Positions 47,570 to 59,518 are shown, counted from the first letter of the stretch. The stretch: 64,000 nucleotides of DNA from Megaleporinus macrocephalus (GCA_021613375.1 CM038710.1:32098695-32162694); one strand, 5' to 3'. Program-made: numbers and translations. Notes: generated by a model not told the origin, from the letters alone.

Positions 47570-48465
47570 GCAGACCAGCCTGACATGCCTGTCAGCCAAT
47601 CACAGGCTGTTTTTAAAAAAATATTCTTAAACTGTCCTTGTCCGACACCTGTTTATATTTCATTCCTGACGCTGAAAAAGATTTAGATTAAACTATTTAA
47701 CAGACAACACTTCCAGCTCAGGCTCAAGGCAGCCCTAAGCTAAGCTTAATGTGGGTCACTGTATTTGCTAACACTGATCTTAACACGAAATCACGTAGCA
47801 GAGAAAAGATGAGTTTGCTAGCTCAAAAAACTTGATGAATTAGAGTGCATGGGAATGTACAATGCTTGCATTAGCGATTAAATCATTGTGCTAGCTTCAG
47901 CTTTAGCTGATCTGAGGCAGCATTTTATCTGTGTGCACTGAATATCTTGTAAAGCCAATTTATTTTTTATTAATAATGAGTAAAAAGTTTTTAAGTAGAG
48001 TTATATAAAATTGACTTCTTATTCAGAGCTGTATGTACGCTGATGCTTTGAAAAGTTCAGGGCTGGAGGAAAAGTAAAGACTTGACTTTCGCACACATTT
48101 AATTCTTGGTCTCTGGCTGCAGTAACCTGCATTTCTGGCTCAGTGATTTTGCTGTATGCTGAGCAGGAGGCAGTAAACAGGTCTTTGCTCTATTTGTAAT
48201 GTTTCTCCAGAGAGTTGAGGGAGTCTGGTAAGCCTTGTTTTCAGTGACTCAGCAGTCACCAGTAATGTAACATTCCTTTGTTCATGGTTTGGTAACAAAC
48301 AACTTGCAATGCATGTCGGTATTCATCTGGCTGATGGAGTGATCTATGGTGTTCACTAGAAGCTCACTAAAGTGCATTGTGTGATTTTATAGTGCCCTCT
48401 GAATCACTCTGAAATAGCATGAGGAGTCAGAGGCTAAGAAAACAATGACCTAAGTACCCAGTAGT
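47570..48465. other. No supported gene
   Basis: AT-rich sequence without recognised repeats or exons. Confidence 0.5.
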
Positions 48466-48470
48466 GCCCT

Positions 48471-49041
48471 TGTTATGTGTAGGTCTGGCACTGTTGTGTG
48501 TTCATGTGTTTCGGTTGGTTGATGGTCCACATGACCTTCATGGGAGGAGCAATGGGTTATATCAACTGCAGTCACCACCAAGATGGCGGAATGTTGGTAG
48601 AATGTTTTGGGTTTGCTGTTCCTATTTCTGTACTTAAACTCTATATCTGTCTGAGGAGTCCGACAGGTAAGGTTGAGGCGCCATATATATCACATCACAT
48701 AGTAATCTGTATATAGATACTCCAGACTAGAAGGCGGGTGCCCTGTGTGTATTTATGTTTGTTTAAGTTGGTAGGTTTTGCTTTCTTTATGTTTAGTTCA
48801 GAGTAAACATAGGTTAGATTAATGTTTTGTTTTGTTTCTTTCTTTTCCTTGACACCGTCACTGTTGGCTCCTCTTAGGCCTCAAAAATTTCTAGGCCTTG
48901 TTTGTTGGGGTTGGATGTTTTAAAAATGTAATAAATATGCTCTGGTTAAAAGAACTTCAATTCTGGCCTGGCTCCTTCACTTCTCTTGTGTCCCCTTATG
49001 TGTTCAACCACCTTTTAAACGAGTCATTCTAGCTTGTAACA
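48471..49041 (+). mobile_element. Probable solo LTR (571 bp)
   Basis: The segment starts TGTTATGTGTAGG and ends AGCTTGTAACA, giving the inverted ends TGTTA/TAACA. Flanks GCCCT (48466-48470) and GCCCA (49042-49046) agree at four of five bases. A TATA-like CCATATATATCA lies at 48681-48692, and a polyadenylation signal (GTAATAAATATGC) lies about 250 bp downstream, followed by a pyrimidine-rich U5-like part. The 72-codon frame inside it is probably incidental. No internal retroelement genes are adjacent. Confidence 0.55.
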
Positions 49042-49206
49042 GCCCAAAAATGTAAACAGGGATCAATTCCAGTCACAGCCTTTAATACACAAACTTTAAA
49101 ACTAAAGCTGAAAAAAAAATGTAAAAAGTGCCAGTAAAATGAAATCTAATTAAAATTTCACAATAATAACCTCCCTATCCTAACAGTGTGAACTTCCCAT
49201 CTCATG

Positions 49207-49334
<128 letters not shown>

Positions 49335-49620
49335 TACCGCTCAAAAGTTTAGGATCACTTTAGAATTTCATTTCATGCAATTCATGCAATTTCCATGCAA
49401 TTCACAAACAATATTTTCCATTTTACAATTAATGTAAGTGTATCAGATGGTTTTTAAAGAATGAAAATGTTTGTATTAAAGCCTATTTTTGTATAGAGGC
49501 TTATTTTGCATATAGTCCTATTATCAGTAATTCTCAGTCCTCTGCCTAAATCTCCTGGTACAGCCACCAATCCACGTTAAGGATGTTATTGGGCAAATTG
49601 GTTGTTAGGACACTCTTGCA
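49335..49620. mobile_element. Tc1-like short element (family D), truncated copy
   Basis: CACTACCGCTCAAAAGTTTA starts the element, which follows the 39022 copy through GGTACAGCCACCAATCC and GTTAAGGATGTTATTGGGC, then diverges. The right terminus is missing. The sequence GAGGCTTATTTTGCATATAG is fuller than in the 39-kb copy. Confidence 0.8.
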
Positions 49621-49624
49621 GATG

Positions 49625-50300
49625 TTCTACAGATGTATTAAATACCACTAAAGGCAACCTAATCACATAATACTGATTTGTTGTTTTACTATTTTTTTGA
49701 TCAGGTTTTTGATTAAGGACGTTATAAAGGCCAAATAGACCCCAAGGAACTATTTTAGAACAACTATTTTAATAATTTTTGATGTTACACGTTGTAGTGT
49801 CCAGTTATGGACATGCAGAGTAACCATGCATGGAGGACTTGCAGTAAGACAGATAGTAAATTGCAGCTTGTAAGTTGATGATGTTAGTTTAAGAATTTGC
49901 TTAAGTGTAGTTCCTGCAGGATTGAGGTTGTTAGTCATATAATGGTGAGTGTACATGACAAGCAAGCACAGATTTGAACAGTTCTACACATACAGCTATA
50001 ATATGTTTCTCTTTTTTAGTTTATTTTATTAGTTTTGTTTATTTTAGTTTAATTGTGAAAAAATAGGTTTTGCTAGTGACAATTCTTAAGTTAACACAGT
50101 GACTCTCAGACCGTCTTACTATTCATGCTAAGGGATTTTTATTCTAACTCTGTTGGGAATAGTAATATTGCCAGTCATTGCGGGGAAACCGCGACACACA
50201 CATGCCCAGGCATCACCGGAAAGTTGTTTGTGTACTGGAGGGTACCGCACTGTTTGCATGGTGGAGATGAAATATTCTTTATGCCTCATTAGGCAGACAC
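49625..50300. other. No supported gene
   Basis: AT-rich to 50100, then a more balanced stretch to 50280. A (CA)n tract follows at 50319-50344. Confidence 0.4.
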
Positions 50301-50316
50301 TCATACATACACATAA

Positions 50317-50347
<31 letters not shown>

Positions 50348-50589
50348 TACACGTAAGTGGTCTCGCAGTGTGTATGAGGAGTTGTTGATTTGCTCAGTGA
50401 TTGGGCTTCTTTAATTATGCAAATTATTATGCCCCACTCTGGTGTGCAGACTGTGTACCATAGTGAGATTGCTCTTTACTTATGATGCTGAATTCTGTTC
50501 TGTAATGTGTGTGTGTGTGTGAGATGGTGTTCTGCATGGCTGATCTCATTTCCCCCCTGCCAGGCTGAAAAGAGACTTATATTCTCTAG

Positions 50590-50592
50590 CGG

Positions 50593-50655
<63 letters not shown>

Positions 50656-50656
50656 G
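50590..50656. repeat. (CT)n(CA)n compound microsatellite
   Basis: CT dinucleotides to 50635, then CA dinucleotides. Confidence 0.95.
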
Positions 50657-50659
50657 CAG

Positions 50660-51645
50660 AGTTCAGTGAGCTAAGTCTTTACACAGCTCTCTGTGTTTTA
50701 CACACACACTCACTCACTCACACACACACTAAGTTACAGACTGTAGCCCTCAAACTCTTAACTTTATTTACCACACCCTTCTACAGAAACTGCTCAGTTC
50801 TTTAGCTTTCTCTTTCTTCTCTTCTCTTGTTTTTTCAGAAAGTGGTGGGGCATCGCCCCAGGTTCCTGCGTTTAAACCTCTTCTGGGCTATCAGCTTTTC
50901 AATATGTGCTTTTAACAACAGCTTTGTTAGGAAAGCTGAGACATTGTTATTAAGCCTGCCTTTATTTCAATGAAGAATAGGGTTGATCATTGAAATAGCT
51001 TTGAAATGACCAAAAACCATGTCTGTTAAGGTTCCATGTATCACTTCCTATAAACACATTTTCATTCATACATGATCTCTGCAAAAATACATCTGCTAGG
51101 ATGCAGGTATCTGCCAGGCTTCACTATAGTATTAATAAAAAAAGGGATACCTGTGGTACAGAAGGTTGCAGCTCCAGCACCTAAGGCACTATCACAGCAT
51201 TGAGCTTTAGCAATGTGCAACATTCTACTGAATGAGCTGTTTAAGGTCGAGTGCCACATTAGCCAGATCCACAGACCGCAAGCACCTCAATAGGACATCC
51301 AGTACAGCGAGCTTGTGATACACCATTCTAGTTAGCAATAAAGGAGTGATACAGAACAGTGACAGCATTTGTACTAAGGCCTTCATTCTTGTTTCAAATG
51401 TTTTCTTTCTTTTAAATATATGTCTATTTTAAGTCTATTTTGAATTTAATGTCAGTGACACATCCCGGGGTCATTACCACGTTGTTCATTACCTCTTTAT
51501 TTAACAACCCTATACAAGCACTTGGAACCTGTCCAGTTTAAAATGTTTCCCTATTCTTGCTTTGTATACAATTTCAACTGCTCAACAGTTTTGGGTCTCC
51601 TTTATCATATTGTTTGGTTTCATAATGTACCTAATGTTTACCAAT
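50660..51645. other. No supported gene
   Basis: Reverse frame 51062-51259 is unsupported. No recognised repeat. Confidence 0.4.
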
Positions 51646-51649
51646 AGAC

Positions 51650-51965
51650 TGTCAAGTTCTGGAACACCACTAGCACCACCATCCAACGCAGAGCATCAGC
51701 TATAAGCGTACAAAGACCTCAAGCATTGGGGGCTAAAGCAGTGGATCCGAGTTCTCTGGCGTGATGAAGCCCCGCTGAATACTGCTGGGATGAGTTGGAG
51801 CGGTGTTTGTGATCGTCCAATGTCAGTACCGGACATCACTAATGTTCTTGTAGCTGGATGCAATCAAATCCTCACATGTTTCATCTACATCTAGTTCAAA
51901 GTCATTCCAGTAGAGTATATGCTGGTTTTGCAGTAAAGGTCATACAAACTCCCTCTTGTTAGCCT
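51650..51965 (+). pseudogene. Tc1-like transposase relic with large internal deletion
   Basis: GTTCTCTGGCGTGATGAAGC corresponds to the first catalytic Asp block. It is followed almost at once by TGGGATGAGTTGGAGCGG, which in intact copies comes after the last catalytic residue, then by GATCGTCCAATGTCAGTACC and GACATCACTAATGTTCTTGT from the C-terminal part. The segment holding the second Asp and the Glu is deleted. Confidence 0.7.
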
Positions 51966-51974
51966 TGATTTCAG

Positions 51975-52050
51975 AAGAAACACTGGGTCAGCAGGTGCCT
52001 ACTTTTGTGTATAGTGAAAATATACACATGAAAACATGGACCCAGTGCAG
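51975..52050. repeat. Inverted repeat partner 1 (short element with CACTGGGTC ends)
   Basis: CACTGGGTC (51981-51989) and GACCCAGTG (52039-52047) bracket ~67 bp. The whole segment, including GTCAGCAGGTGCCTAC and CATGAAAACATGGAC, reappears inverted at 52839-52909. Confidence 0.75.
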
Positions 52051-52119
52051 TACACATACTCAGTCAAGTCCTGACATGCATTATCTCACGCTTAGTTAAC
52101 TTGCCCATCAATCAGGAGC

Positions 52120-52830
52120 AAATATTATGCAACTGAGCCTTTATACACCTTCAGATTGCTTTCGCACCTTTGCGCAATAACTCTCAACACATGCATATTC
52201 ATGAGGTGTGCACTCTCTCACTCTCTCTCTCTCTCTCTCTCACCCTCTCTCCCCATTAGCCTGCTTTCCTTCAAATGGAGTAATCAAAGCTTTAAATATT
52301 TATTCAGTAACTGTTAATTTTCTAGTGTCAGAAGTGTTTGTCCAACAGAAGAGGGAGGGAGGGGAGTGTACTGTATGTAAATGCCACCAATATAAACAAA
52401 TTTATCAGAAGGACTGAGAATATACAGCGTACTTACCTATTACTGCGACAACTGCTGTCAATAGTTTGAGGACAGCTAGCTTTTCAAAATGATTTTATTG
52501 CAAATGGCCATATTTTCATTGTTGGTTTTCAATAACTCATAAAGTGAGAGTTAAAGTAAATTTATTTACTATAAAAAGAGTTATTCAAGATTGAATGTGG
52601 GTTTTGTAGAATTAAATATTTATGGAAATGTATTACTGTGTAGAAACTGGTAATAAAATAAATAAATAAATACTTAATTCATCAAGGTGTACATTTTTTA
52701 TATAATATTTGAAGGATTCTGTGAACAATACGTTGATAATGATACAGAATGCACTGTAATTATCTCAGCACTGTCCAAAAGATCACCAGCTGAGCTTCGC
52801 ATTGTGTGAAAATGTCATGTTGAATAAACC
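52120..52830. other. No supported gene; CT tract
   Basis: CT-rich tract at 52215-52250, otherwise AT-rich. Confidence 0.45.
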
Positions 52831-52838
52831 AACAGAAA

Positions 52839-52915
52839 CGCTGGTCCATGTTTTCATATGTATTTTTTCACTATACAATGAAAGTCTGTAGGCACCTGCT
52901 GACCCAGTGTTTCTA
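52839..52915. repeat. Inverted repeat partner 2
   Basis: Reverse complement of 51975-52050 with minor changes: GGCACCTGCTGACCCAGTGT versus ACACTGGGTCAGCAGGTGCC. The pair could be two copies of a ~70-bp MITE or subterminal parts of one larger element. Confidence 0.75.
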
Positions 52916-53189
52916 GGAATTAAACTATTTTACAGGAATATAGTAAGCTGTCTTTTTGGAGACGCTTGTATTTGTTTGAACAGCGGCTACCTATTTACAT
53001 TATATCTGTTTCTATTTTATGTTATCTGCCCCAAGATTTGATCTATTCTTTTGATTATATATGCTTCTTTTTTTGGATTCTGAATATGTATTTTATTAGA
53101 ACTTTAGAAGTTGTTTAGTGTCCTAATACTTATTTGAAAGCAGCAGTTGAATTAGAATCACTTAAATTGGTTGCATGTGGTTGAAAACA

Positions 53190-54030
53190 TTGATTCCAAA
53201 AATTCCAAACAGCTTTTGAATGGTAGTCACACGTTCCCCATCATAGAAAATATCCACTAGAAGGTAACTTCAGATCTCAAACTGCAGAGAATGAGTTTGC
53301 AATTTCTAGGAAATTATATATAATTTTATTTTATTTTTTGGATGAATGAGTATTATAGGTTGAAAACTTTGTCTGCCATCAAGTATCTCAAATTTAATGA
53401 AACTTGTTGACAGTATATTTCACATTAAATTGCAAACAAGCCTGAACAAGTACAAAATTTATAGTGTGCACTGTCACTCTCTTTATTACAGCTTGCATTC
53501 CTTTCTTGAGACTTTCTTTCTGTTTATCAAAGAAATCTGCTGGGATATTTTTCCACATTCCCAAATTTCAGTCTCAGAATAGGTCGTATTTTCTGCTTCT
53601 TACAAACCAAATAATCCCAACCACGTTCGGTGGTGCTGGGCTCCGGGGTGGCCGGTTCACTGTTCTAGGAACATCAGCAGCTTGGTTTTAAAAAAATGTC
53701 CTGTTTTCAGTCTATTGTCTTTTCTCAGTAATGGCTTCTTGACCGCTACACATTCTTTCAGACCTGTATAGAGCTGAGTTGTCGTCTCACAGTGGCAGAA
53801 TGGACAGAAATGCCTGTGCATTACTTCAGAGAGTGGAGCTTCATTGTCTTATCTAAGCTCTGTTTATGTGATGGTGACAGTTTAGGTGGTCTACCAGCTA
53901 TTGCGTGGCGGCTAGGAGTCCCTTTTTTGTCTATTTCTTTCAATTAAGTTTAAACTTTTGGAAACTCTTGTTAACGGTCCCCTTCCTTGCAGTCACTTTC
54001 TATCTAAACCTTTAAGAAACATCTCCTAAA
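53190..54030 (-). pseudogene. Tc1-like element relic (third subfamily)
   Basis: TGGCCGGTTCACTGTTCTAG and ACATCAGCAGCTTGGTTTT match the reverse-strand relic at 14160-14232. Further sequence (TCAGTAATGGCTTCTTGAC, CTCACAGTGGCAGAATGGAC, TTAGGTGGTCTACCAGC) resembles upstream transposase sequence of Tc1-like elements read in reverse. A related stretch lies at 56685-56890. No continuous frame. Confidence 0.5.
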
Positions 54031-54101
54031 AAAAAATGAACAAATAAGTAATAAATAATTGAAGAGAGCTGTATGTGCAGTAATTAGTTAAAAAGGTATC
54101 A

Positions 54102-54354
54102 TCCATCATCTTCTGCTTTATCCCACTAGTTGGGGTCACACCATGGACAGATAGCCAGTCCGTTGCATGGCCAACACACATTCACTTACTCCAATCAACT
54201 TAAGATGCATGTGTTTGGACTGTAGGAGGAAACCCACTCAAGCATGGGGAGAACATACACACTCCACACAGAACAGCCTAGACCGGGAATCCAACCCAGC
54301 TCGTCTTGCTGTGAGGCGACAGTGCTAACCACTACACCAGCGTGCCGCCCTTGG
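54102..54354 (-). mobile_element. tRNA-derived SINE with 9-bp target duplication
   Basis: AAGGTATCA flanks it at 54093-54101 and 54355-54363. On the reverse strand the head reads GGCGGCACGCTGGTGTAGTG, then GTTAGCACTGTCGCCTCACA and a B-box-like GGGTTGGATTCCC. The body matches the SINE at 15465-15820, with a deletion in the central part. Only one A-box segment is present. Confidence 0.88.
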
Positions 54355-54364
54355 AAGGTATCAG

Positions 54365-55180
54365 CAAATAATATTTTAAAATAGGTCATTGATCCTCCAG
54401 CGTGCAGTGTACTGTACAGAAGGTAACGATGTCTGTAGTCTTTAGATCTGATTTGACCCTGCATATGACAGAGGTCTGATTTTTTCCACTCCCTCTCTTT
54501 GGGTCGGTGTGCATCTGAATTTTTTATTTTCTATAATCTCTTAATGACATGCGTTAACTAGGCTGAAAGGATTACTCCCAAGCTGAAAGCACTGATCGAA
54601 TTCTATCCTGAGATTAGTCCAACAAGAATAGCACCTTGGGGGGGAAAAGACATACAAAAGCTGGAGTGTTTATGCTTCGGGAAAGAGTCTTTGGGTGCTG
54701 AGCTAGGGGCTCAGCAAAGCCTGTATTCCCCCCTCTCTCCAGGTCTTTGTTATTCTCCTTACGTTATTGTTATATTGCAATATTATTCTGAATTTGAAAT
54801 GTGTGCTTTGTTTGACACCAAGTGAAAACGGACAAGCACTCCTGACACAATTAAACAAGCCAATGAAATTCAGATTCATTTCTAAAACCTGATTTTCCAT
54901 TTTTTTCTCCAAAAATAGAAAACCCACTTCATTTATTCTTTGAAATAGCTTTATTTATTTTAGATAATACTGACACATGTACTCAATAGCAGTTACCAGG
55001 CTGGTTAAAAACATCGATATTAAAACTGTTAGAGTTCTTTTCATTTGTTCAGATTGATTCTAAGAATCTGATTCTTTTGCTTTTTTTTCTTTTTTAATAA
55101 TCTTTTACACTTTTACAGAATTATACCATAACATCTACTGGTTTATCTGGAGTCCTTTTTCGGGTCAAAAAGTGAACTTT
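54365..55180. other. No supported gene
   Basis: Reverse frames at 54195-54464 (mostly SINE) and 54703-54927 are unsupported. AT-rich. Confidence 0.4.
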
Positions 55181-55184
55181 TATA

Positions 55185-55810
55185 TTTATTTATTTATTAG
55201 AAAAAGGAACAAAATCATCTACAGATGGTCAGTAAGTCCAGAACTTCAGCTCTACTCTCCAAAGTTAAAATGCTGAGAAGGACAAGCTTCTGGAAGAGAA
55301 AGCAAAAATGTCACCTTTCGTTTCGGGCACAAAAGGTGCGATTACAGGAAGCATCGACAGACAGGGGGAGGAAAAAAAAAAGAAAAATCCAGGAACACAA
55401 CAGAACGTCAGAGCGGCGGGGAGAGGCATAAAGTAAAAAGATAAAATAACTTCCGACGTTAGAGGTGGGCTGTCCGCCACTGTGAGTGTTCTTCTGTCAG
55501 ATATAATCCCCACGCCTGGTGGACTGCGGCGAGCAGACAGTCTTTCGTCCTCGTATCTGCACCGAGGAGATTTGTGGCAGACACCGAGGATGGCAGAGCC
55601 GGAGAGGAGGAGAGAGGGGGTGAGCGGGGGAAGGAGAAGTGCTGACCACTAGGACGCTCCTCATTTTCATGAATGGGATGGGAATACGAGACTCTGCTTC
55701 TCGTATTACTTTACTAAGGGTGAGCTTCCATATACTGTAAGTCCTCCTGTCTCCCCCCCACCTCTGCTAACGCTCCAGTTCCAGTTCGGAGGATGCCACT
55801 ACCGGGTTAC
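55185..55810 (-). CDS. Candidate 3'-terminal exon of an unidentified gene (last codons plus 3' UTR)
   Basis: On the reverse strand a strong acceptor (TAGTGTCTTTCTTTTAACAG) ends at 55811. The next 44 bases, in one of three phases, read two bases then NPVVASSELELER and a stop at 55767-55769. Downstream lies about 570 bp of non-repetitive sequence, ending in overlapping AATAAA signals at 55185-55198. This order (acceptor, short coding end, UTR, polyadenylation signal) fits a final exon, with upstream exons beyond 55.8 kb. I do not recognise the peptide. The coding part is only 13 codons, so chance is possible. The alternative is a forward first exon in the same CpG-rich stretch: ATGGCAGAGCCGGAGAGG at 55590, then a GTGAGC donor-like site. 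No other exon was identified in the window. Confidence 0.35.
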
Positions 55811-55814
55811 CTGT

Positions 55815-56160
55815 TAAAAGAAAGACACTAGTTAAATTTGCAGGTGGTGCTCAATGACATACACTGGAGTAATTAACTGTTAAAAGTCCAGAGTGTTTTT
55901 GGTTATTGTGTTGTACTAATTACACATAATTATATTAGAGTTAGGTTGAGTATCCACAGTTTCAATTTTTCTTGAAATGATGCAATTTTTCCAACTGAGA
56001 GTCTCCAATAAACTTTAAAAAACATTACTAATGCTGTTTGGCCATATGTTCCATTTACAGTATGGTGCAGAAATCAGAGACCACACATAATTTATACAAT
56101 ATATGTTATTTCCTGTCTTTAAGCACAAGTATTCATTTCCTCATCAGAAAAAAAGCAGAC
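55815..56160. other. Possible intron sequence; nothing recognised
   Basis: AT-rich. If the terminal-exon call is right, this is the end of its last intron. Confidence 0.3.
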
Positions 56161-56166
56161 AACATA

Positions 56167-56645
56167 CACTACCGCTCAAAAGTTTGGGATCACAGTGAAA
56201 TGTTCTTGTTTTCAATGGAGTATCTTCCTTCCTTAACACAACAATGGACTGATGGGTCTCTAAAGAAAGTTGTTTCTTTCTGGCCATTTTGACAGCAAGC
56301 CATCAACTGCTGATGCTTCAGATACTAAACTAACCTAGAATGTTGTTCTCCCTTTTATACTCACTTATTAGTAGAATGTTTTTCAGCTGTTCATCACAAC
56401 TGAGCAAAAGTTAACAACCAATTAGACCAATAACATCCTTAACTTGGATTGGCGGCCGTACCAGGAGATTTAGACAGAGGACTGAGAATTATTGATAATA
56501 GGACTATATGCAAAATAAGCCTCTATACAAAAATAGGCTTAATACAAACATTTTTATTCTTTAAAAATCATCTGATACACTTACATTAATTGGGAAATGG
56601 ACAGTATTGTTTGTGAATTGCATGAAAATTGCATCTAAAGTGTAA
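56167..56645. mobile_element. Tc1-like short element (family D), longer copy, reverse orientation
   Basis: CACTACCGCTCAAAAGTTTG begins it at a TA. The order of blocks is inverted relative to 39022-39380. About 170 bp of interior (56285-56430, including CAGCAAGCCATCAACTGCTG) is absent from the 39-kb copy. The right terminal repeat has decayed after GAATTGCATG. Confidence 0.85.
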
Positions 56646-56684
56646 TACTAGTGTAATACACTCTAAAGTGTAGTAATACTAGAA

Positions 56685-56890
56685 GACTGGATTCTTTTTT
56701 TTAATGTTTCCTTCACAGCTACACATCTTTTCAGAACCACAGTGATTGTGTTTTCTTCCCACAGTGGTAGGATGGACATTCCAGACCGGGAAACTTCTGT
56801 ATTCTGTTGACTTTCCCCATTTCTAAGTGCATCTTACGTCTAATCTTCTCAGAAATATCTTCTGAAAAAAAATACTGACTACTGGATGTT
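56685..56890 (-). pseudogene. Tc1-like relic related to 53.7 kb
   Basis: CACAGCTACACATCTTTTCA and CCCACAGTGGTAGGATGGAC resemble 53740-53810. Only a fragment, with no frame. Confidence 0.4.
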
Positions 56891-57164
56891 TTGACTGTAA
56901 ATATAAAAAAATAAAGGATCTTTGAGTTTTGCACTCAACTGTTATGTAATTATTAAAATGTAAAAAAAAATGCTTAATTATATACAATATATATATTTCA
57001 AATCATAATAAAACATCTCCCTGTTAATGTCATATTAATGAGTGTTATGAGCACGTTTAACAGAATTTCTTCATTTGTTTCAGAAGACTAAGAATTGTAA
57101 TTGTTGAAAAAAAAAACCACAGCACATATGCAAATATGATATTTAAGCTATTTATGCAATGCTG

Positions 57165-57480
57165 CTTTCGTGATTTTAATTAAATAACTCATAAGGCCTA
57201 ATACCTCTCCTGGGAACATTATTAAAGATTTAATTAATGAGCAGAGTGTTATTAAAGATTTCATTGGCCAGCGGCACTAATACCAGCAGACTGAGAGCGG
57301 GCCGGCTGATAGTCGCTATCGCAGTGCTTGAGCGCCAGTGTGTCCACTGTGGCAACAGCACAGCACCTGGGCCTGCCTGGGCCTTCTGATGCTCACTCCT
57401 GACCGCTCCTGACTGCTCTTGACCGCCATGGCAGCATCTGAAGCAAGCAGTTGGCACCCAGCGGACTCATTCACTTAGAG
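57165..57480. other. Candidate conserved non-coding element
   Basis: TAAT-rich homeodomain-like sites (TTTAATTAATGAGC) and a duplicated GTTATTAAAGATTT-type motif are followed by balanced, non-repetitive sequence (CATTGGCCAGCGGCACTAAT, TGGCAACAGCACAGCACC). There is no credible frame. It looks like a developmental enhancer type of sequence, by inspection only. Confidence 0.3.
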
Positions 57481-57559
57481 TCTGGCATCATGCCCAGACT
57501 GCTGGCACAAGAGGAGGTGGCAGAAATGAGAGGAGGGCATCATGGCATGGTGCCCACTG

Positions 57560-57590
<31 letters not shown>

Positions 57591-57652
57591 ACACACTCAC
57601 TCTTGCACTTTTCACTCTCACTCTCGCCTCTGATATGTGAGTACACCATCAA

Positions 57653-57654
<2 letters not shown>

Positions 57655-57719
<65 letters not shown>
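57655..57719. repeat. (TA)n microsatellite
   Basis: Pure TA run. A CT/CA tract lies just upstream at 57560-57600. Confidence 0.95.
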
Positions 57720-57722
<3 letters not shown>

Positions 57723-57724
57723 TG

Positions 57725-59500
57725 ATCGAATTGATCTTCTAAATAACAAGGTTGTTTTGATGTCACATCAACAAAGGTGGACAAAGTACACAACTCCAAT
57801 ACTTACTAGTTTAAAAATATATTACTTTGTTACTCTGATACAATAAGTAGTTAACATATTTTTTTAACTACTTAAGTATTCAAAAGTACATGTTCTTGCT
57901 TCTGTCAAAGCATAAATCCATAAAAATCCATAAAAAGTCATTGCAACTAGTACAAGCAGAGACAACATTGCTTTAAATGTTTATTTTAACATTGTTTACA
58001 TGCATCGACATGTTTTCTTAGGCTGGACAGCACATTTTTGAGGGCATTGAAGAAGCTTGCACATTTACACTGATATAAATCTTTCAAACATGGACTTCAG
58101 TTATGGCCATGAGTGTTCTGGTGAGGAGCCTTTATCTTTATTATCTTTGGCCATCATTACAACTAGCAAGATCAACTGTTCAAACAGTGCAGCACACACT
58201 GTGAACTGGACTGACAGTGTAGAAGGAGTTTACTGAGATTGGATGTTCTGTTTACTGTGATTGGCTTTTCTCTTTACTGTGATTGGATTGACTCCTACGA
58301 TGAACGCAATATGGCCTATCATATTTCAGAAAATTAAATTTGTCCACTGACCTTAACGCTATGCTTCAAATTAGTAAGTAACGAGAAACACTGTAGAAAT
58401 GCAATTAAGTCAAAAGCACAATACATGTTGGTCAAATGTAGTGAAGGAAAAATCACAAGTTTCCAAAAACATTTAGACTCAAATGCGACAGATACTGGAT
58501 AAAAGTACAGTACTTTGTTATAGTTCACCCCTGTAACCCTACTATATACTGATGGCAGCTAACTGTGGACTATTACTGCCAAAGCAACTACAACACTAGT
58601 TATATTTGCTGGATTGTGTGGGCTGTCTTGGTGACGATGCCAGATTTGCAATGTCAGTGAAATGTATAGCAGTGTTAACATGTATGTAACAACATTCATA
58701 CTTAAAAGCTCACTGACCTCATAATTCAGAGGCGCAGTGAAAGCCGGGGGGGGATGTAAATACAGCAAAGCTTATTGGCTTTGCAACATTTCTGTTAAGT
58801 GTGCAATAGCAGCAGTTTTCAAAGATGCAGTTTATTATTCCATTGAGAAATCTGCTTGGAGATGGAGTTCCTAATATGCTCATGATACTGAATACAGAAT
58901 AACATGACGTAGAGGTATATTACTGTCAACATATTTTAATTTCCAAGTAAACGTAGGCTGGTTATGTATGTGGTCTTGCAAAACAAACAACGCGTTCTGA
59001 GCAGAACTAAATCTAAAGAAAACCTGTCAAATCGAATTTGACCTTTTACCCTATTCGTTTATGTTCTTGGTCATATCACACACAATTCATCAATTCATAC
59101 TGTCTAAAATTTCCTGTAATGAATGATACGTTCATGTATACTTTCTTACTGCTTCCAGCCCAAACTTCTCTAAACAATGCCTTCAGATGAAGAATGTGAC
59201 AATGTTTTGGTGCAAGAGTGTCACATTTTAAAGAACTATTTAAGGATTTAGACAGTAAACCAACTCCAGCCCGTTCTGATGCCTTATCAGGTAAAACTAG
59301 CTCTGGTGTTCACTAATTCATCAGCCTAATTGACTGGATGAGATCGGGTCAGAAGGTTAAAGGTCATAAGGTTAAATCAGGTGTTATATTGCGTGTGAAG
59401 ATACTTCTTACTTTCTCACAGCCAATCAGCTTTAAACTCATATGGAGAGTGAATGAGCAGGAAAAAGCGAGCAACAGAGAGATAATCTCTGTCTGTCAGG
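57725..59500. other. No supported gene
   Basis: AT-rich sequence. Short frames at 58334-58768 and 59338-59556 are unsupported. Confidence 0.45.
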
Positions 59501-59518
59501 ATTTCATACATTCTCCAA

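Noticed and set aside
48498..48716. Coding exon ending at a GTAAGG donor-like site
   Set aside because: The frame lies inside a segment with LTR-like ends and signals; no acceptor or family match.
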